From Gellertiella hungarica (GTDB taxonomy: Bacteria; Pseudomonadota; Alphaproteobacteria; Rhizobiales; Rhizobiaceae): a stretch of 64,000 bases of DNA. Of the stretch, positions 9,697 to 21,083 are shown one piece after another (the first letter of the stretch is position 1; each line of letters begins with the position of its first letter). The notes beneath the pieces were generated by a model, which saw only the letters and a list, made by a program, of their open reading frames with translations, searched no databases and had not been told where the DNA came from. The stretch lies in assembly GCF_014197145.1 (NCBI RefSeq), contig NZ_JACIEZ010000002.1, positions 62,001-126,000 of the forward strand, written 5' to 3'. Both the position numbers and the translations under genes were made by a program.

Positions 9697-9876
9697 TCAG
9701 CAGGTGCAGCCGCAGCGGGCGTGATCCGCCTGCCGGGGCATCGGCAGGTCCGCAATTTCCCGCAGCGAAAGCGCCCGGAGCTCCGGATGCTGAAGGGGAT
9801 CGCCTTCAGCCCGGCCTGCCCAAGGGCAATCCCGTTCCTGGAGCCAGACGAGAATCCGTTTCATCAGCGCGATCAT
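9697..9876 (-). CDS. Small DUF1127-like protein with a Cys-rich tail
   Basis: A 59-aa protein whose core (ELRALSLREIADLPM) resembles the C-terminal motif of DUF1127 proteins, where L(x)LRELADLGI is typical. It is preceded by a short basic/aromatic helix (MKRILVWLQER). I start it at ATG 9876 because GGGAGA lies 6 bases upstream; an upstream GTG at 9918 gives 73 aa without a ribosome site. It is divergent from a GcvA-like LysR gene, a common arrangement for DUF1127 genes in rhizobia. The C-terminal CGCTC is unusual and might bind a metal. Function unknown. Confidence 0.62.
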   Translation of the reverse strand: MIALMKRILVWLQERDCPWAGRAEGDPLQHPELRALSLREIADLPMPRQADHARCGCTC

Positions 9877-9970
9877 GGCCGTTCTCCCGATCATCGATCC
9901 GATGAAGTATTTCTTCACGCCATGTTCGAAATCAATTGAGTGTTTCGGCCGATGGGTTTAGCTTTTCTGA

Positions 9971-10906
9971 ATGCGAAACCTCAATCTCGTCCATCTGAAC
10001 GGCCTGCGCGCGGTGGAAGCGGCTGCTCGTCTGGGAACGCTCCAGGCGGTCGCCGAGGAATTCGGCGTGTCGCCGGGCGCGGTCAGCCAGCAGATAACCA
10101 AGGCCGAGGCGCAGCTGGGCATGGTGCTCTTCGACCGTCAGCCGCGCGGGCTGGTGCCGACCGAACAGGCAGCCCCCGTGCTCTTTCGCCTGGCGGATGC
10201 CTTCCGGTCCCTTTCCGAGGCCGTCCGTCTGGCCGGGCAGCGCGATCCCTCTATCCTCACCATTTCGGTTGCGCCCGTCTTCGCCGCGCGATGGCTGGTC
10301 CACCGTCTCGACCGCTTCACCGCCACCCATCCCGAGCTGCATCTGAGGATCGATGCCACGACGCGCCTGATCGACCTCGGGGCATCGGACGTGGACCTCG
10401 GCATCCGTGTCGGTCGGGGTGAGTGGCCGCATGTGAAAAGCGAGCTCCTGCTTCAACAGGAGATCTTTCCCGTGGCTTCGCCGGCGCTTGCCGAACGCTT
10501 GCACCATCCGGCCGATCTCGCGGCCATTCCCCTGGTGATCGACGATCGTTCGATGTTTTCCTGGGATCTCTGGCTCCGCGCGGCCGGGGTGCCGGACCTT
10601 GCCTGTCGCATCGGCCATCGCCTCAACGAGGCGTCGCTTTGCCTCGATGCCGTCATGGCCGGTCAGGGCGTGATGCTTGCCTGGCAGACGCTGGCGGGCG
10701 ACGCCATCCGGCAGGGTCGGCTGGTGGCGCCCTTCGGCCTGCGCGTCAGGACCGGTTTCGGCCACTATCTCGTCACCGCTCCGGGCCAGCGCCAGCGGCC
10801 GGCGGTCGCCGCCTTCGTCCGCTGGCTGAAGGACGAGCTTGCGGACAGCATGGCCAGCCTGGACCGGCACATGCCGCCCGCTGGGCCTCAGCCGCCGGCA
10901 TTGTAG
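9971..10906 (+). CDS. LysR-family transcriptional regulator (GcvA-like)
   Basis: Predicted DNA-binding regulator, 311 aa. The winged HTH lies at residues 1-65 (LNGLRAVEAAARLGT, then FGVSPGAVSQQITKAE), followed by a LysR substrate-binding domain that begins near residue 95 (ILTISVAPVFAARWL). The pattern is that of the GcvA subgroup. The divergent DUF1127-like gene is a plausible target. Its last 19 bases overlap, tail to tail, the end of the malic enzyme gene. The ligand is unknown. Confidence 0.88.
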   Translation: MRNLNLVHLNGLRAVEAAARLGTLQAVAEEFGVSPGAVSQQITKAEAQLGMVLFDRQPRGLVPTEQAAPVLFRLADAFRSLSEAVRLAGQRDPSILTISVAPVFAARWLVHRLDRFTATHPELHLRIDATTRLIDLGASDVDLGIRVGRGEWPHVKSELLLQQEIFPVASPALAERLHHPADLAAIPLVIDDRSMFSWDLWLRAAGVPDLACRIGHRLNEASLCLDAVMAGQGVMLAWQTLAGDAIRQGRLVAPFGLRVRTGFGHYLVTAPGQRQRPAVAAFVRWLKDELADSMASLDRHMPPAGPQPPAL

Positions 10907-13173
10907 GCTGCAATCGCCGCCATGTTGACGATGTCGCTGTCCTTGGCGCCCATCTGGGTGATCTGGACGGACTTGTCGAGACCGACCAGCAGGGGGCCGA
11001 CGACGGTGGAGCCGCCGAGTTCCTGCAGCATCTTGGTCGAAATAGACGCGGAGTGGATCGCCGGCATGACGAGCACGTTCGCCGTTCCGGACAGGCGGCA
11101 GAAGGGATACTGTTCCATCCGCTCGTGGTTGAGCGCCACATCCGCCCCCATCTCTCCGTCATATTCGAAATCCACGTGCCGGCGGTCGAGGATCTTGACC
11201 GCCTCGCGCACCCGCTCGGAACGTTCGCCGGTGGGATGACCGAAGGTGGAGTAGGCCAGCATGGCGACGCGCGGCTCGTAGCCCATGCGGCGAGCGGTGC
11301 GGGCGGCCTCCTCGGCGATATCCGCCAGTTCCTCGGCGGTCGGCATGTCGTGCACCGCCGTATCGGCCACGAAGACCGTGCGGCCGCGGGCAAGGGCCAG
11401 CGACACGCCGATCACCCGGCGGCCCGGCTTCGGGTCGATGCAGCGGCGGATGTCCTCGAAGGCGGTCGAGTAGTTGCGCGTCGTGCCTGTTACCATCGCA
11501 TCCGCATCGCCGAGCGCCACCATGCAGGCGGCGAAGTGGTTGCGGTCCGTCTTCACCAGGCGCTGGCAGTCCCGGTAGAGATAGCCCTTCCGCTGGAGGC
11601 GCGAGTAGAGGAAATCCGTATAGGCGTCGACCCGATCCGAAATGCGGGCATTGACCACCTCGATCCCCGGACGGTTGAGGTCGATGCCGTGCTTCTCCGC
11701 GGTCGCATGCATCGGCTCGTCTCGCCCGAGAAGAATGGCGGTGCCGAGGCCCTGGTTGGCATAGGAGATCGCGGCGCGCATGACCTGCTCTTCCTCCGCC
11801 TCGGCGAAGACGACGCGCTTCGGATTGGCGCGCACCCGTTCGTAGAGCCGCTGAAGCGTGGAGGCGATCGGGTCCCGTCTTGCGGACAGCTCGCGCGCAT
11901 AGGCGTCGAGGTCGGCAATGTCGCGGCGTGCGACACCCGTTTCCATGGCGGCCCGCGCAACGGCGACCGGTATCGCGGAGATCAGCCGGGGATCGAACGG
12001 CACGGGGATGATGTAGCGCGGCCCGAAGCGGGGCCTGTTGCCCTGATAGGCCGCGGCCACATCGTCCGGCACGTCCTCGCGGGCGAGCTCCGCGAGCGCC
12101 CGCACGGCGGCAATCTTCATGGCGTCGTTGATGGTCGAGGCCCGCACGTCGAGCGCCCCGCGGAAGATGTAGGGAAAGCCCAGGACGTTGTTGACCTGGT
12201 TCGGGTAGTCCGAGCGGCCCGTGGCCATGATCGCGTCGCTGCGGATCTCGGCCACCGCCTCCGGCGTGATTTCCGGATCGGGATTGGCCATGGCGAAGAT
12301 GATCGGCTTCGGCGCCATGGAGCGGATCATGTCGTCGGTGAAGGCGCCCTTCTGGGAAAGGCCGAAAACCACGTCCGCGCCCTTCATGGCTTCGGCAAGC
12401 GTCCGGTTGTCGGTCTTTACCGCATGGGCGGATTTCCACTGGTTCATGCCCTCGGTGCGGCCCTGCCAGATCACGCCCTTCGTATCGCAGAGGGTGATGT
12501 TCTCAGGCGCGAAGCCCATCGCCTTGATCAGCTCGATGCAGGCAATCGCCGCCGCACCCGCGCCGTTGCAGACGAGCTTCGTGGTCTTGAAGTCGCGACC
12601 GGTCAGTTCGAGCGCGTTGATGAGGCCCGCCGCCGCAATGATCGCGGTGCCGTGCTGGTCGTCGTGGAAGACCGGTATGTCCATGATCTCCCGGAGCTTC
12701 TGCTCGATGATGAAGCAGTCCGGCGCCTTGATGTCCTCCAGGTTGATGCCGCCGAAGGAAGGGCCGAGGAAGCGAACGCAATTGATGAATTCGTCCACAT
12801 CCTCGGTCGCGACCTCGAGATCGATGGAATCGACGTCGGCGAAGCGCTTGAAGAGCACGGCCTTGCCCTCCATGACCGGCTTCGAGGCCAGCGCGCCGAG
12901 ATTGCCGAGGCCGAGGATGGCGGTCCCGTTCGAGATGACGGCGACCATGTTGCCGCGTGCGGTGTAATCATAGGCGGTTGCGGGATCGGCGGCGATGGCC
13001 TTTACCGGAACGGCCACGCCCGGCGAATAGGCAAGCGAGAGATCGCGCTGCGTCGCCATGGGCTTGGTCGGATTGATCTCCAGCTTGCCGGGTCGTCCCC
13101 GCGCATGGAAGTCCAGCGCCTCCTGCTCCGTCACGCTCGCCTTGATGCGGCCGGTCTTGTCGTTCACCTGCAA
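10888..13173 (-). CDS. maeB: NADP-dependent malic enzyme with C-terminal phosphotransacetylase-like domain
   Basis: Decarboxylates malate to pyruvate with NADP(+), supplying NADPH and pyruvate during growth on C4 acids. The 761-aa product has the malic domain (SLAYSPGVAVP near 45), a nucleotide-binding domain (CNGAGAAAIACIEL) and, from about 430, a phosphate acetyl/butyryl-transferase-like domain. That layout is the long bacterial MaeB form, called Tme in S. meliloti. The C-terminal domain is usually regulatory (acetyl-CoA binding) rather than catalytic. The 3' end overlaps the LysR gene by 19 nt. Confidence 0.94.
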   Translation of the reverse strand: MQVNDKTGRIKASVTEQEALDFHARGRPGKLEINPTKPMATQRDLSLAYSPGVAVPVKAIAADPATAYDYTARGNMVAVISNGTAILGLGNLGALASKPVMEGKAVLFKRFADVDSIDLEVATEDVDEFINCVRFLGPSFGGINLEDIKAPDCFIIEQKLREIMDIPVFHDDQHGTAIIAAAGLINALELTGRDFKTTKLVCNGAGAAAIACIELIKAMGFAPENITLCDTKGVIWQGRTEGMNQWKSAHAVKTDNRTLAEAMKGADVVFGLSQKGAFTDDMIRSMAPKPIIFAMANPDPEITPEAVAEIRSDAIMATGRSDYPNQVNNVLGFPYIFRGALDVRASTINDAMKIAAVRALAELAREDVPDDVAAAYQGNRPRFGPRYIIPVPFDPRLISAIPVAVARAAMETGVARRDIADLDAYARELSARRDPIASTLQRLYERVRANPKRVVFAEAEEEQVMRAAISYANQGLGTAILLGRDEPMHATAEKHGIDLNRPGIEVVNARISDRVDAYTDFLYSRLQRKGYLYRDCQRLVKTDRNHFAACMVALGDADAMVTGTTRNYSTAFEDIRRCIDPKPGRRVIGVSLALARGRTVFVADTAVHDMPTAEELADIAEEAARTARRMGYEPRVAMLAYSTFGHPTGERSERVREAVKILDRRHVDFEYDGEMGADVALNHERMEQYPFCRLSGTANVLVMPAIHSASISTKMLQELGGSTVVGPLLVGLDKSVQITQMGAKDSDIVNMAAIAAYNAGG

Positions 13174-13361
13174 TCCTCCCGGTACTGCTGCGCCGGTCTT
13201 CGCCCCTCGCGCGCCGGCTTGTCGTTTGAATGGCCCGTTCCCGGGGTCCGATGGCCGCTTCGCCTGTGGGCAGTCGCCCTCGTGGCGGCCTTTCGGGTTG
13301 TGCCGGGGGCCGGGGGAGGGCTACTGTTGCACGACTTTTCGATCCTGCAAATATAAAAGCC

Positions 13362-16109
13362 GTGACAATCAGCCTCTCGCCCACAGCCGAAGCCCTGACC
13401 AAAGACGTGCTCGTCTCGGACGCCAGCCGCCAGTCGGCGACGCCGATGATGGAGCAGTACATCGAGATCAAGGCCAGCAATCCGGATTCGCTCCTGTTTT
13501 ACCGCATGGGCGATTTCTACGAGCTGTTCTTCGACGATGCGGTGGAGGCGTCCCGCGCGCTTGGCATCACGCTGACGAAACGCGGCCAGCATATGGGCCA
13601 CGACATTCCCATGTGCGGCGTGCCGGTTCATGCCGCCGACGATTACCTGCAGAAGCTGATCGGTCTCGATTACCGCGTGGCGGTCTGCGAACAGGTGGAA
13701 GATCCGGCGGAAGCCAAGAAGCGCGGCTCCAAGTCCGTCGTCCGGCGCGACGTGGTGCGCCTCGTCACGCCCGGCACCATCACCGAGGAAAAGCTGCTTT
13801 CGCCGGGCGAGGCGAATTACCTGATGGCGCTTGCCCGCATCAAGGGCGGGTCCGAGCCGCAGCTTGCGCTCGCCTGGATCGACATTTCGACCGGCATCTT
13901 CCGTCTCGCCGAAACCGAGGCAAGCCGCCTGCTCGCCGATGTCATGCGCATCGAGCCGCGCGAACTCATCCTGCCCGACACGCTCTTTGCCGACCCGGAG
14001 CTGAAGCCCGCGCTCGACGTGCTCGGCCGGATCGTCATGCCCCAGCCGGCCGTGCTGTTCGACAGCGCCACGGCGGAGCGGCGCATCGCGCAGTATTACG
14101 GGGTCACCACGCTCGATGGCTTCGGCACCTATTCGCGCGCGGAACTCGCGGCCGCCTCCGCCGCCGTTGCCTATGTGGAAAAGACCCAGATCGCCGAGCG
14201 TCCGCCTCTCGGACGCCCCGAGCGGGAAAGCAGTGCCTCCACGCTCTTCATCGATCCCGCGACGCGGGCCAATCTGGAGCTGACCAAGACGCTTTCGGGC
14301 GACCGCAACGGGTCGCTCCTGAAGGCCCTCGACCGCACCGTGACCGGCGGCGGCGCACGGCTTCTCGCAGAACGGCTGATGTCGCCGCTGACCGACCCGC
14401 AGGCAATCCACGACCGGCTGGATTCGCTGGAGGCCCTTCTCGCCGAACCCTCGCTCCGCCAGGCGCTGAAGGAAGGGCTTAAGCAGATGCCGGACATGCC
14501 GAGGGCCTTGTCCCGTCTCGCGCTCGACCGCGGCGGCCCGCGCGATCTCGGCGCCATCCGGCAGGGGCTCGAAACCGCAGCCCTCATTGCCGGCCTGCTG
14601 GAGAACCGGCATCTGCCGCGCGAGCTCGGTGAGGCCCTCGGGGACCTGAAGGCCCTGCCGTCCACGCTCGCGCTCCAGCTTGGCCACTGGCTGGGCGAGG
14701 ACCTGCCTCTCCTGAAGCGGGACGGCGGATTCGTGCGCGAGGGAGCAAGCAGCGAGCTGGACGAACTCAGGGCCCTGCGCGACCAGTCGCGCCGGGTGAT
14801 CGCCGGCCTGCAGCTGCAATATGCCGAGGAAACCGGCATCAAGTCGCTGAAGATCAAGCACAACAACGTGCTCGGCTATTTCATCGAGGTAACGGCCGGC
14901 AATGCCGGCACCATGACCGACAGCGACGAGGCGAAAAGCCGCTTCATCCATCGCCAGACCATGGCCAATGCCATGCGCTTCACCACGCCGGAACTTGCCG
15001 ATCTGGAAAGCCGGATCGCCAATGCGGCCGGGCAGGCGCTGGAGCTGGAACTCGAGGCCTTCGAGGCCATGCGCGCCGATGTGGTCGATGCGGCGGAAGC
15101 CCTCAAGCGGGGCGCGCGGGCGCTTGCCGTTCTCGACGTGGCGCAGGGGCTTGCCCATCTCGCCGAGGAGCAGAATTACTGCCGTCCGACGGTCGATGCG
15201 TCTGTGACCTTCGCCATATCGGGCGGGCGCCATCCGGTCGTGGAGCAGGCGCTCCGCCGCCAGGCGGGAACCGCCTTCGTTGCGAACAGCTGCGATCTCT
15301 CGCCGCCATCGGGGGCGAAACTCGGGGCCATCTGGCTGCTGACAGGTCCCAACATGGGGGGTAAATCCACCTTCCTGCGCCAGAATGCGCTGATCGCCAT
15401 CATGGCCCAGATGGGCTCCTATGTGCCGGCGGAAAGCGCCCATATCGGCGTCGTCGACCGGCTGTTTTCCCGTGTCGGCGCATCGGACGATCTCGCCCGC
15501 GGCCGGTCCACCTTCATGGTGGAAATGGTGGAAACGGCGGCGATCCTCAATCAGGCGACGGACCGTTCGCTGGTGATCCTCGATGAAATCGGCCGCGGTA
15601 CGGCAACCTTCGACGGTCTCTCGATCGCCTGGGCGGCCGTCGAGCACCTTCACGAGGTAAACTGCTGCCGCGGGCTCTTTGCCACCCATTTCCACGAGCT
15701 GACGGTGCTCTCGGAGAAGCTTCCCCGGCTGTCCAATGCCACGATGCGGGTGAAGGAATGGGATGGCGACGTGATCTTCTTGCACGAGGTGGGGCCCGGA
15801 GCGGCAGACCGCTCCTATGGCATCCAGGTCGCCCGGCTGGCCGGCCTGCCGTCCTCCGTGGTCGAGCGCGCGCGGGACGTTCTGGCCAAGCTCGAGGATG
15901 CGGACCGCAAGAACCCGGCAAGCCAGCTGATCGACGATCTGCCGCTCTTTCAGGTTGCCATTCGCCGCGAGGAGGCAAGGCGCGCGGGACCGTCGAAGGT
16001 CGAGGCGGAGCTTGCCGCCCTCAATCCCGATGACATGACGCCGCGGGAGGCGCTTGAGGCGCTGTATGCGCTGAAGAAGAAGCTCGGCTCTTCCGGCCCC
16101 TCTTCCTGA
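13362..16109 (+). CDS. mutS: DNA mismatch repair protein MutS
   Basis: Recognises mismatches and small loops and recruits MutL. The 915-aa product contains the Phe-x-Glu mismatch-contact motif ([12 protein letters not shown]), the MutS core and lever domains, and the ATPase with Walker [10 protein letters not shown] (from residue 662), [12 protein letters not shown] and the ATHFHEL motif. GTG 13362 is chosen because it gives a typical rhizobial length and start; its ribosome site is weak, and an upstream frame to 13230 exists. It is divergent from maeB and upstream of glnD. Confidence 0.96.
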   Translation: MTISLSPTAEALTKDVLVSDASRQSATPMMEQYIEIKASNPDSLLFYRMGDFYELFFDDAVEASRALGITLTKRGQHMGHDIPMCGVPVHAADDYLQKLIGLDYRVAVCEQVEDPAEAKKRGSKSVVRRDVVRLVTPGTITEEKLLSPGEANYLMALARIKGGSEPQLALAWIDISTGIFRLAETEASRLLADVMRIEPRELILPDTLFADPELKPALDVLGRIVMPQPAVLFDSATAERRIAQYYGVTTLDGFGTYSRAELAAASAAVAYVEKTQIAERPPLGRPERESSASTLFIDPATRANLELTKTLSGDRNGSLLKALDRTVTGGGARLLAERLMSPLTDPQAIHDRLDSLEALLAEPSLRQALKEGLKQMPDMPRALSRLALDRGGPRDLGAIRQGLETAALIAGLLENRHLPRELGEALGDLKALPSTLALQLGHWLGEDLPLLKRDGGFVREGASSELDELRALRDQSRRVIAGLQLQYAEETGIKSLKIKHNNVLGYFIEVTAGNAGTMTDSDEAKSRFIHRQTMANAMRFTTPELADLESRIANAAGQALELELEAFEAMRADVVDAAEALKRGARALAVLDVAQGLAHLAEEQNYCRPTVDASVTFAISGGRHPVVEQALRRQAGTAFVANSCDLSPPSGAKLGAIWLLTGPNMGGKSTFLRQNALIAIMAQMGSYVPAESAHIGVVDRLFSRVGASDDLARGRSTFMVEMVETAAILNQATDRSLVILDEIGRGTATFDGLSIAWAAVEHLHEVNCCRGLFATHFHELTVLSEKLPRLSNATMRVKEWDGDVIFLHEVGPGAADRSYGIQVARLAGLPSSVVERARDVLAKLEDADRKNPASQLIDDLPLFQVAIRREEARRAGPSKVEAELAALNPDDMTPREALEALYALKKKLGSSGPSS

Positions 16110-16196
16110 GACGAAAGGGCTCTGGCGCGGTGCGGGCCGAGGGGCTAAACAGGGTGCCGTCCTTTGAACCGATTTGGCCGGGAGCACCCCGCGACG

Positions 16197-19046
16197 ATGA
16201 GCGCAGCCCTTAACGACATCCGTTCCACCGATCCGGAGAGGCTCATCGACGGCGAGGCGCTGCGCAAGGCCCTTTCGCTGATCGCAAGCACCCAGGCCGA
16301 GAGTGCGGCAGGCATGCGCACCGCCGTGCTGCAGCTTCTCAAGAAGGTGAAGGCCGAAGGGCTTGCCGAGGCACGTGCCCGGCTCGATGCGGACCGGCTG
16401 GGGATCGTCTGCGCCAGGCGCATTTCCCGGATGATGGACGACATGATCGCGGCCCTGCACGATTTTGCCGTCAACCACGTTTTCGGGGCGGCGAATGCCG
16501 CAGCCGATGCCCGCATTGCGGTGATGGCCGTCGGCGGCTACGGGCGCGGCACGCTGGCGCCCGGCTCTGACATCGACCTTCTCTTCCTGCTGCCGCAGAA
16601 GCCCGCGGCCTGGAACGCCCCGGTCATCGAATACATCCTGCTGCTTCTCTGGGATCTCGGCTTCAAGGTGGGGCACGCCACCCGCACCGTCGAGCAATGC
16701 CTGGTGAGCGCCAAGGGCGACATGACGATCCGCACCGCGCTGCTGGAGGCGCGTCTCGTCAGCGGTTCGGAACCGCTGGCGGAATCGCTTGCCAACCGTT
16801 TCGACTGGGAGGTGGTGCTGAACACCGGCGCGGAATTCGTGGCTGCCAAGCTCGAAGAACGCGACGAGCGCCATCGCAAGTCGGGCGATACCCGCTATCT
16901 GGTCGAACCGAACGTGAAGGAAGGCAAGGGCGGGCTTCGCGACCTCCACACGCTCTTCTGGATCTCGAAATATTACTACCGCGTCAAGGAGCCGGGCGAC
17001 CTCGTCAAGCTCGGCGTGCTCTCCCGCCACGAATGGCAGCTCTTCCAGAAGGCCGAGGATTTCCTCTGGGCCGTGCGCTGCTTCCTGCATTTCCTGACAG
17101 GCAAGGCGGAGGAGCGGCTCTCCTTCGACGTGCAGCGCGATATCGCCCAGAGCCTCGGCTACCAGTCGCGTCCCGGCCTTTCGGATGTCGAGCGCTTCAT
17201 GAAGCACTACTTCCTCGTCGCCAAGGACGTGGGCGATCTCACCCGCATCTTCTGCGCCGCCCTCGAGGACCAGCAGGCCAAGGAAGCGCCGGGGATCACC
17301 GGCATGTTCCGCCGCTTCTCCAACCGCAAGCGGAAGATCGCCGGCACCCTCGATTTCGTCGTCGACCGGGGCCGCATCGCGCTTGCCCATCCCGACGTCT
17401 TCAAGCGGGATCCGGTCAACATCATCCGCTTCTTCCACATGGCGGACATCAACAAGCTGGAGTTTCACCCGGATGCGCTGAAGCGCGTCACCCGGTCGCT
17501 TTCGCTGATCAACCAGGATCTCCGGGAAAACGAGGAGGCGAACCGGCTTTTCCTCTCGATCGTCACCTCCAAGCGTGACCCGGCCCTCATTCTCCGGCGC
17601 ATGAACGAGGCGGGCGTGCTCGGGCGGTTCATTCCCGATTTCGGCAAGATCGTCTCGATGATGCAGTTCAACATGTATCACCACTATACGGTGGACGAGC
17701 ATCTGATCCGCTCGCTCGATGTTCTCGCGGAAATCGACCAGGGCAGGGCAGGCGAGGTCCATCCGCTGGCCGCCACTGTCATGCCGGGCATCGCCGACCG
17801 CGAGGCCCTCTATGTGGCGGTGCTGCTTCACGACATCGCCAAGGGGCGGCAGGAGGATCACTCGATCGCCGGCGCCAAGGTCGCGCGCAAGCTCTGCCCC
17901 CGTCTCGGTCTTTCGCCGCGCCAGACCGATCTCGTCGCCTGGCTGATCGAGGAACATCTGCTGATGTCGATGGTCGCCCAGACCCGCGACCTCAACGACC
18001 GCAAGACGATCACCGATTTTGCCGAACGGGTACAGTCGCTCGAGCGGCTCAAGCTGCTGCTGATCCTCACCGTCTGCGACATCCGCGCCGTGGGTCCGGG
18101 CGTCTGGAACGGCTGGAAGGGGCAGCTGCTGCGCACGCTCTATTACGAAACCGAGCTGCTGCTCTCCGGCGGCTTCTCGGAGGTTTCGCGCAAGGAGCGC
18201 GCCGAGCAGGCGGAGCATGCACTGGCCGACGCCCTTTCCGAGTGGTCGCAGAAGGACCGCCGGCATTACTCCCGGCTGCACTACCAGCCCTATCTTCTGT
18301 CGGTGCCGCTCGAGGACCAGGTGCGCCACGCCCAGTTCATCCGCCAGGCGGACAAGGCCGGCCAGGCGCTCGCCACCATGGTGCGCACCCACTCCTTCCA
18401 CGCGATCACCGAAATCACCGTGCTCTCGCCCGACCACCCGCGCCTGCTCGCCGTCATCACGGGCGCCTGCGCGGCGGCGGGCGCGAATATCGCGGATGCG
18501 GAAATCTTCACGACGACGGACGGCCGGGCGCTCGATACGATCCACATCAACCGCGCCTTCGAGAAGGACGAGGACGAGCTTCGCCGTGCCGGCACCATCG
18601 GAAAGATGATCGAGGACGTGCTCTCGGGCAAGAAGCGCCTGCCGGAGGTGATCGCGACACGAACCAAAGGCAAGAAGAAGAGCCGCGCCTTCGTCATCCC
18701 GCCGGGCGTCACCATTTCCAATTCGCTCTCCAACAAGTTCACCGTCATCGAGATCGAGTGCCTGGACCGGACCGGCCTTCTGTCGGAGATCACGGGCGCG
18801 CTTGCCGACCTCTCGCTCGACATCGCCTCCGCCCGCATCACCACCTTCGGCGAGAAGGTCATCGATACCTTCTACGTCACCGATCTCGTCGGGCAGAAGA
18901 TCACCAACGAGAACCGCAGTTCCGCCATCATTCAGCGCTTGAAAGCGGTCATGAGCGAGGGGGAAACGGAGAAGGATGCGGGAGGGGCCCGCGTCCCGGA
19001 AAGCCCGCGCCAGGAAATCCAGAAGAAGGCGCGGAGCGAAGCATGA
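16197..19046 (+). CDS. glnD: Bifunctional uridylyltransferase/uridylyl-removing enzyme GlnD
   Basis: Senses glutamine and adds or removes UMP on PII proteins, so it heads the nitrogen-control cascade. The 949-aa product shows the nucleotidyltransferase motif [19 protein letters not shown], a GlnE/NT linker, an HD hydrolase domain ([14 protein letters not shown]) and two C-terminal ACT domains (about 720-800 and 835-915) that bind glutamine. ATG 16197 is chosen over TTG 16164, which would add 11 residues; neither has a strong ribosome site. The stop overlaps murJ as ATGA. Confidence 0.96.
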   Translation: MSAALNDIRSTDPERLIDGEALRKALSLIASTQAESAAGMRTAVLQLLKKVKAEGLAEARARLDADRLGIVCARRISRMMDDMIAALHDFAVNHVFGAANAAADARIAVMAVGGYGRGTLAPGSDIDLLFLLPQKPAAWNAPVIEYILLLLWDLGFKVGHATRTVEQCLVSAKGDMTIRTALLEARLVSGSEPLAESLANRFDWEVVLNTGAEFVAAKLEERDERHRKSGDTRYLVEPNVKEGKGGLRDLHTLFWISKYYYRVKEPGDLVKLGVLSRHEWQLFQKAEDFLWAVRCFLHFLTGKAEERLSFDVQRDIAQSLGYQSRPGLSDVERFMKHYFLVAKDVGDLTRIFCAALEDQQAKEAPGITGMFRRFSNRKRKIAGTLDFVVDRGRIALAHPDVFKRDPVNIIRFFHMADINKLEFHPDALKRVTRSLSLINQDLRENEEANRLFLSIVTSKRDPALILRRMNEAGVLGRFIPDFGKIVSMMQFNMYHHYTVDEHLIRSLDVLAEIDQGRAGEVHPLAATVMPGIADREALYVAVLLHDIAKGRQEDHSIAGAKVARKLCPRLGLSPRQTDLVAWLIEEHLLMSMVAQTRDLNDRKTITDFAERVQSLERLKLLLILTVCDIRAVGPGVWNGWKGQLLRTLYYETELLLSGGFSEVSRKERAEQAEHALADALSEWSQKDRRHYSRLHYQPYLLSVPLEDQVRHAQFIRQADKAGQALATMVRTHSFHAITEITVLSPDHPRLLAVITGACAAAGANIADAEIFTTTDGRALDTIHINRAFEKDEDELRRAGTIGKMIEDVLSGKKRLPEVIATRTKGKKKSRAFVIPPGVTISNSLSNKFTVIEIECLDRTGLLSEITGALADLSLDIASARITTFGEKVIDTFYVTDLVGQKITNENRSSAIIQRLKAVMSEGETEKDAGGARVPESPRQEIQKKARSEA

Positions 19047-20620
19047 GCCTGGTCAAGAAGTTTGCGACGGTCGGCGGGGCAACGCTGGGCAGCCGCCTTT
19101 TCGGTTTTGCCCGCGAGACGCTGATGGCGGCAGCACTCGGCACCGGCCCCATGGCGGACGTGTTCTATGCCGCCTTCCGCTTCCCGAACCTCTTCCGCCG
19201 TCTCTTTGCCGAGGGTGCGTTCAACGCCGCCTTCGTGCCGCTTTTCTCCAAGGAGATCGAGGCAAACGGCATCGATGGCGCCAAGCGCTTCTCGGAAGAA
19301 GTCTTCGGCGTGCTGTTCACCGTGCTCTTGCTGCTGACCATCGCCATGGAACTGGCGATGCCGCTCATCGTGCAGTTCATCATCGCTCCCGGCTTTTCCG
19401 ACGATGCCGACAAATACTGGACGACGGTAAAGCTTGCGGCGATCATGTTCCCCTATCTCATGTGCATGTCTCTGACAGCCATGCTGTCGGGCATGCTCAA
19501 CTCGCTGCATCACTTCTTTGCCGCGGCGGTCGCGCCGATCTTTCTGAACGCCGTGATGATTGCCGCCCTCGGCTATGCCCTGTGGACCGGCGCAGAACCG
19601 CGCGATACCGCCTGGTATCTCTCCTATGGCGTGCTGATCGCCGGCCTGTTGCAGATGGCGGTCGTCTATGCGGGCGTGCGTCATGCGGGCATTGCCCTCA
19701 CCTTCAAGCGCCCGCGCATCACGCCCAACGTCAAGCGCCTCCTGTGGCTCGCCGTTCCCGCAGCCGTGACAGGCGGCATTACCCAGATCAACCAGATCAT
19801 CGGCCAGGCCATTGCCTCGGGCAAGGAAGGGGCGATTGCCGCGCTCCAGTATGCAGACCGGATCTACCAGCTGCCGCTCGGCGTTGTCGGCATTGCGGTG
19901 GGCGTCGTTCTCCTTCCCGAGCTCGCCCGCGCGCTCAAGGCAGGCCACATGAAGGAGGCCGGGAATACCCAGAACCGGTCGATCGAGTTCGTGCTGTTCC
20001 TGACCCTGCCGGCGGCGGCGGCGCTGTGGGTGCTTTCCGACGAAATCATCCGCGTGCTTTACGAGCGCGGCGCCTTCTCGGAGCAGAACACCGCGGTCGT
20101 CGCCTCGATCCTGGCAATCTACGGGGTGGGTCTGCCGGGTTTCGTGCTCATCAAGGCACTGCAGCCCGGCTTCTACGCCCGCGAGGATACGAAGACCCCG
20201 ATGCGCTTCACCATCGTTTCGGTCGTCGTGAACTGCACCCTTGCCGTCACCCTCTTTCCGCTGATCGCCGAGCGTGGCATCGCCACGGCGGAAGTCGCCT
20301 CCGGCTGGATCAACACGCTGCTCCTCGGCTCGACCCTCATCTGGCGCAAGCATCTGGTGCCGGAAGTGGCGCTGATCCGGCGCGCGGTCATGATGGTGGT
20401 TGCCGCGCTGGTGATGGCGGGCGTGCTTGTCTACGCCAAGACCTATCTGGGCGCCTGGTTGCAGCCGCATACGCCGCTCCTGTATCAGGCAGGCGCGCTC
20501 GGCGTTCTGATCGCGCTCGCCATGGTCGTCTATTTCGTTCTCGTCTTCCTGATCGGCGGGGCGAACCTCTCGATGATCCGCCGAAACCTGAAGCGCGGCG
20601 CTTCGAAGGATGCCGCCTGA
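19043..20620 (+). CDS. murJ: Lipid II flippase MurJ (MviN)
   Basis: Integral membrane protein of the MOP superfamily that flips lipid-linked peptidoglycan precursor to the periplasm. The 525-aa sequence is hydrophobic throughout, consistent with 14 helices. It has the N-terminal MurJ block ([18 protein letters not shown], then [20 protein letters not shown]) with functional arginines. The ATG overlaps the glnD stop. Translational coupling with glnD and synteny with mutS are both usual in Rhizobiaceae. Confidence 0.96.
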   Translation: MSLVKKFATVGGATLGSRLFGFARETLMAAALGTGPMADVFYAAFRFPNLFRRLFAEGAFNAAFVPLFSKEIEANGIDGAKRFSEEVFGVLFTVLLLLTIAMELAMPLIVQFIIAPGFSDDADKYWTTVKLAAIMFPYLMCMSLTAMLSGMLNSLHHFFAAAVAPIFLNAVMIAALGYALWTGAEPRDTAWYLSYGVLIAGLLQMAVVYAGVRHAGIALTFKRPRITPNVKRLLWLAVPAAVTGGITQINQIIGQAIASGKEGAIAALQYADRIYQLPLGVVGIAVGVVLLPELARALKAGHMKEAGNTQNRSIEFVLFLTLPAAAALWVLSDEIIRVLYERGAFSEQNTAVVASILAIYGVGLPGFVLIKALQPGFYAREDTKTPMRFTIVSVVVNCTLAVTLFPLIAERGIATAEVASGWINTLLLGSTLIWRKHLVPEVALIRRAVMMVVAALVMAGVLVYAKTYLGAWLQPHTPLLYQAGALGVLIALAMVVYFVLVFLIGGANLSMIRRNLKRGASKDAA

Positions 20621-21012
20621 TGCGCCTGTCCCTCTTTCTGGTCACGCTGGTGGTGGACGATTACGACCGGGCAAAGCGGTTCTATTGCGATGCGCTCGGC
20701 TTTGAATGCCTGCGGGACGAGATTCTGGACGCTGGAAAGCGCTGGGTGGTGGTGAAGCCGCCGGGCGGAACGGGTGCCGCGCTGCTGCTCGCCAAGGCCG
20801 ATGGCGAGGAACAGCAGGCCGCGATCGGCAACCAGACGGGCGGGCGCGTCGGGTTCTTTCTCGAAACCGACGATTTCGACCGGGACCACAGGCGGATGCA
20901 GGAGGCCGGGGTGGAATTCCGGGAGGCACCCCGCACGGAGATCTACGGCAAGGTGGCGGTTTTTGCCGATCCCTTCGGCAACACCTGGGATCTGATCGAG
21001 CACGCCGCGTGA
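20620..21012 (+). CDS. VOC-family (glyoxalase/bleomycin resistance-like) protein
   Basis: A 130-aa vicinal-oxygen-chelate protein with the paired beta-alpha-beta-beta-beta modules. Recognisable segments are VVDDYDRAKRFYCDALGFE near the start and the closing VAVFADPFGNTWDLIEH. The ATG overlaps the last base of the murJ stop (TGATG), so it is probably co-transcribed with murJ. VOC proteins range from glyoxalases to dioxygenases and antibiotic-binding proteins. Nothing here fixes the substrate. Confidence 0.88.
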   Translation: MRLSLFLVTLVVDDYDRAKRFYCDALGFECLRDEILDAGKRWVVVKPPGGTGAALLLAKADGEEQQAAIGNQTGGRVGFFLETDDFDRDHRRMQEAGVEFREAPRTEIYGKVAVFADPFGNTWDLIEHAA

Positions 21013-21018
21013 AATCCC

Positions 21019-21047
21019 TTGATTGGCAAGGGGTGGCATTGCATAAG
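21019..21047 (+). promoter_or_regulatory. Candidate sigma-70 type promoter for trpS
   Basis: TTGATT at 21019-21024 and CATAAG at 21042-21047 are separated by 17 bases. This sits in the 71-base gap between the VOC gene and trpS. It was found by eye; the -10 element is imperfect, so it is only a candidate. Confidence 0.3.
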
Positions 21048-21083
21048 CGCTCAAATTGACCGACTTCCTATCCGGGGATTGCC

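Noticed and set aside
10423-13356. 977-codon open frame on the plus strand
   Set aside because: Opposite the malic enzyme gene and out of frame with the LysR gene; residue use is that of a shadow.
13164-18545. 1793-codon open frame on the minus strand
   Set aside because: It lies opposite mutS and glnD, whose motifs are unmistakable. Its His/Arg/Gly-rich composition is the usual antisense shadow of GC-rich coding DNA, and no domain is visible.
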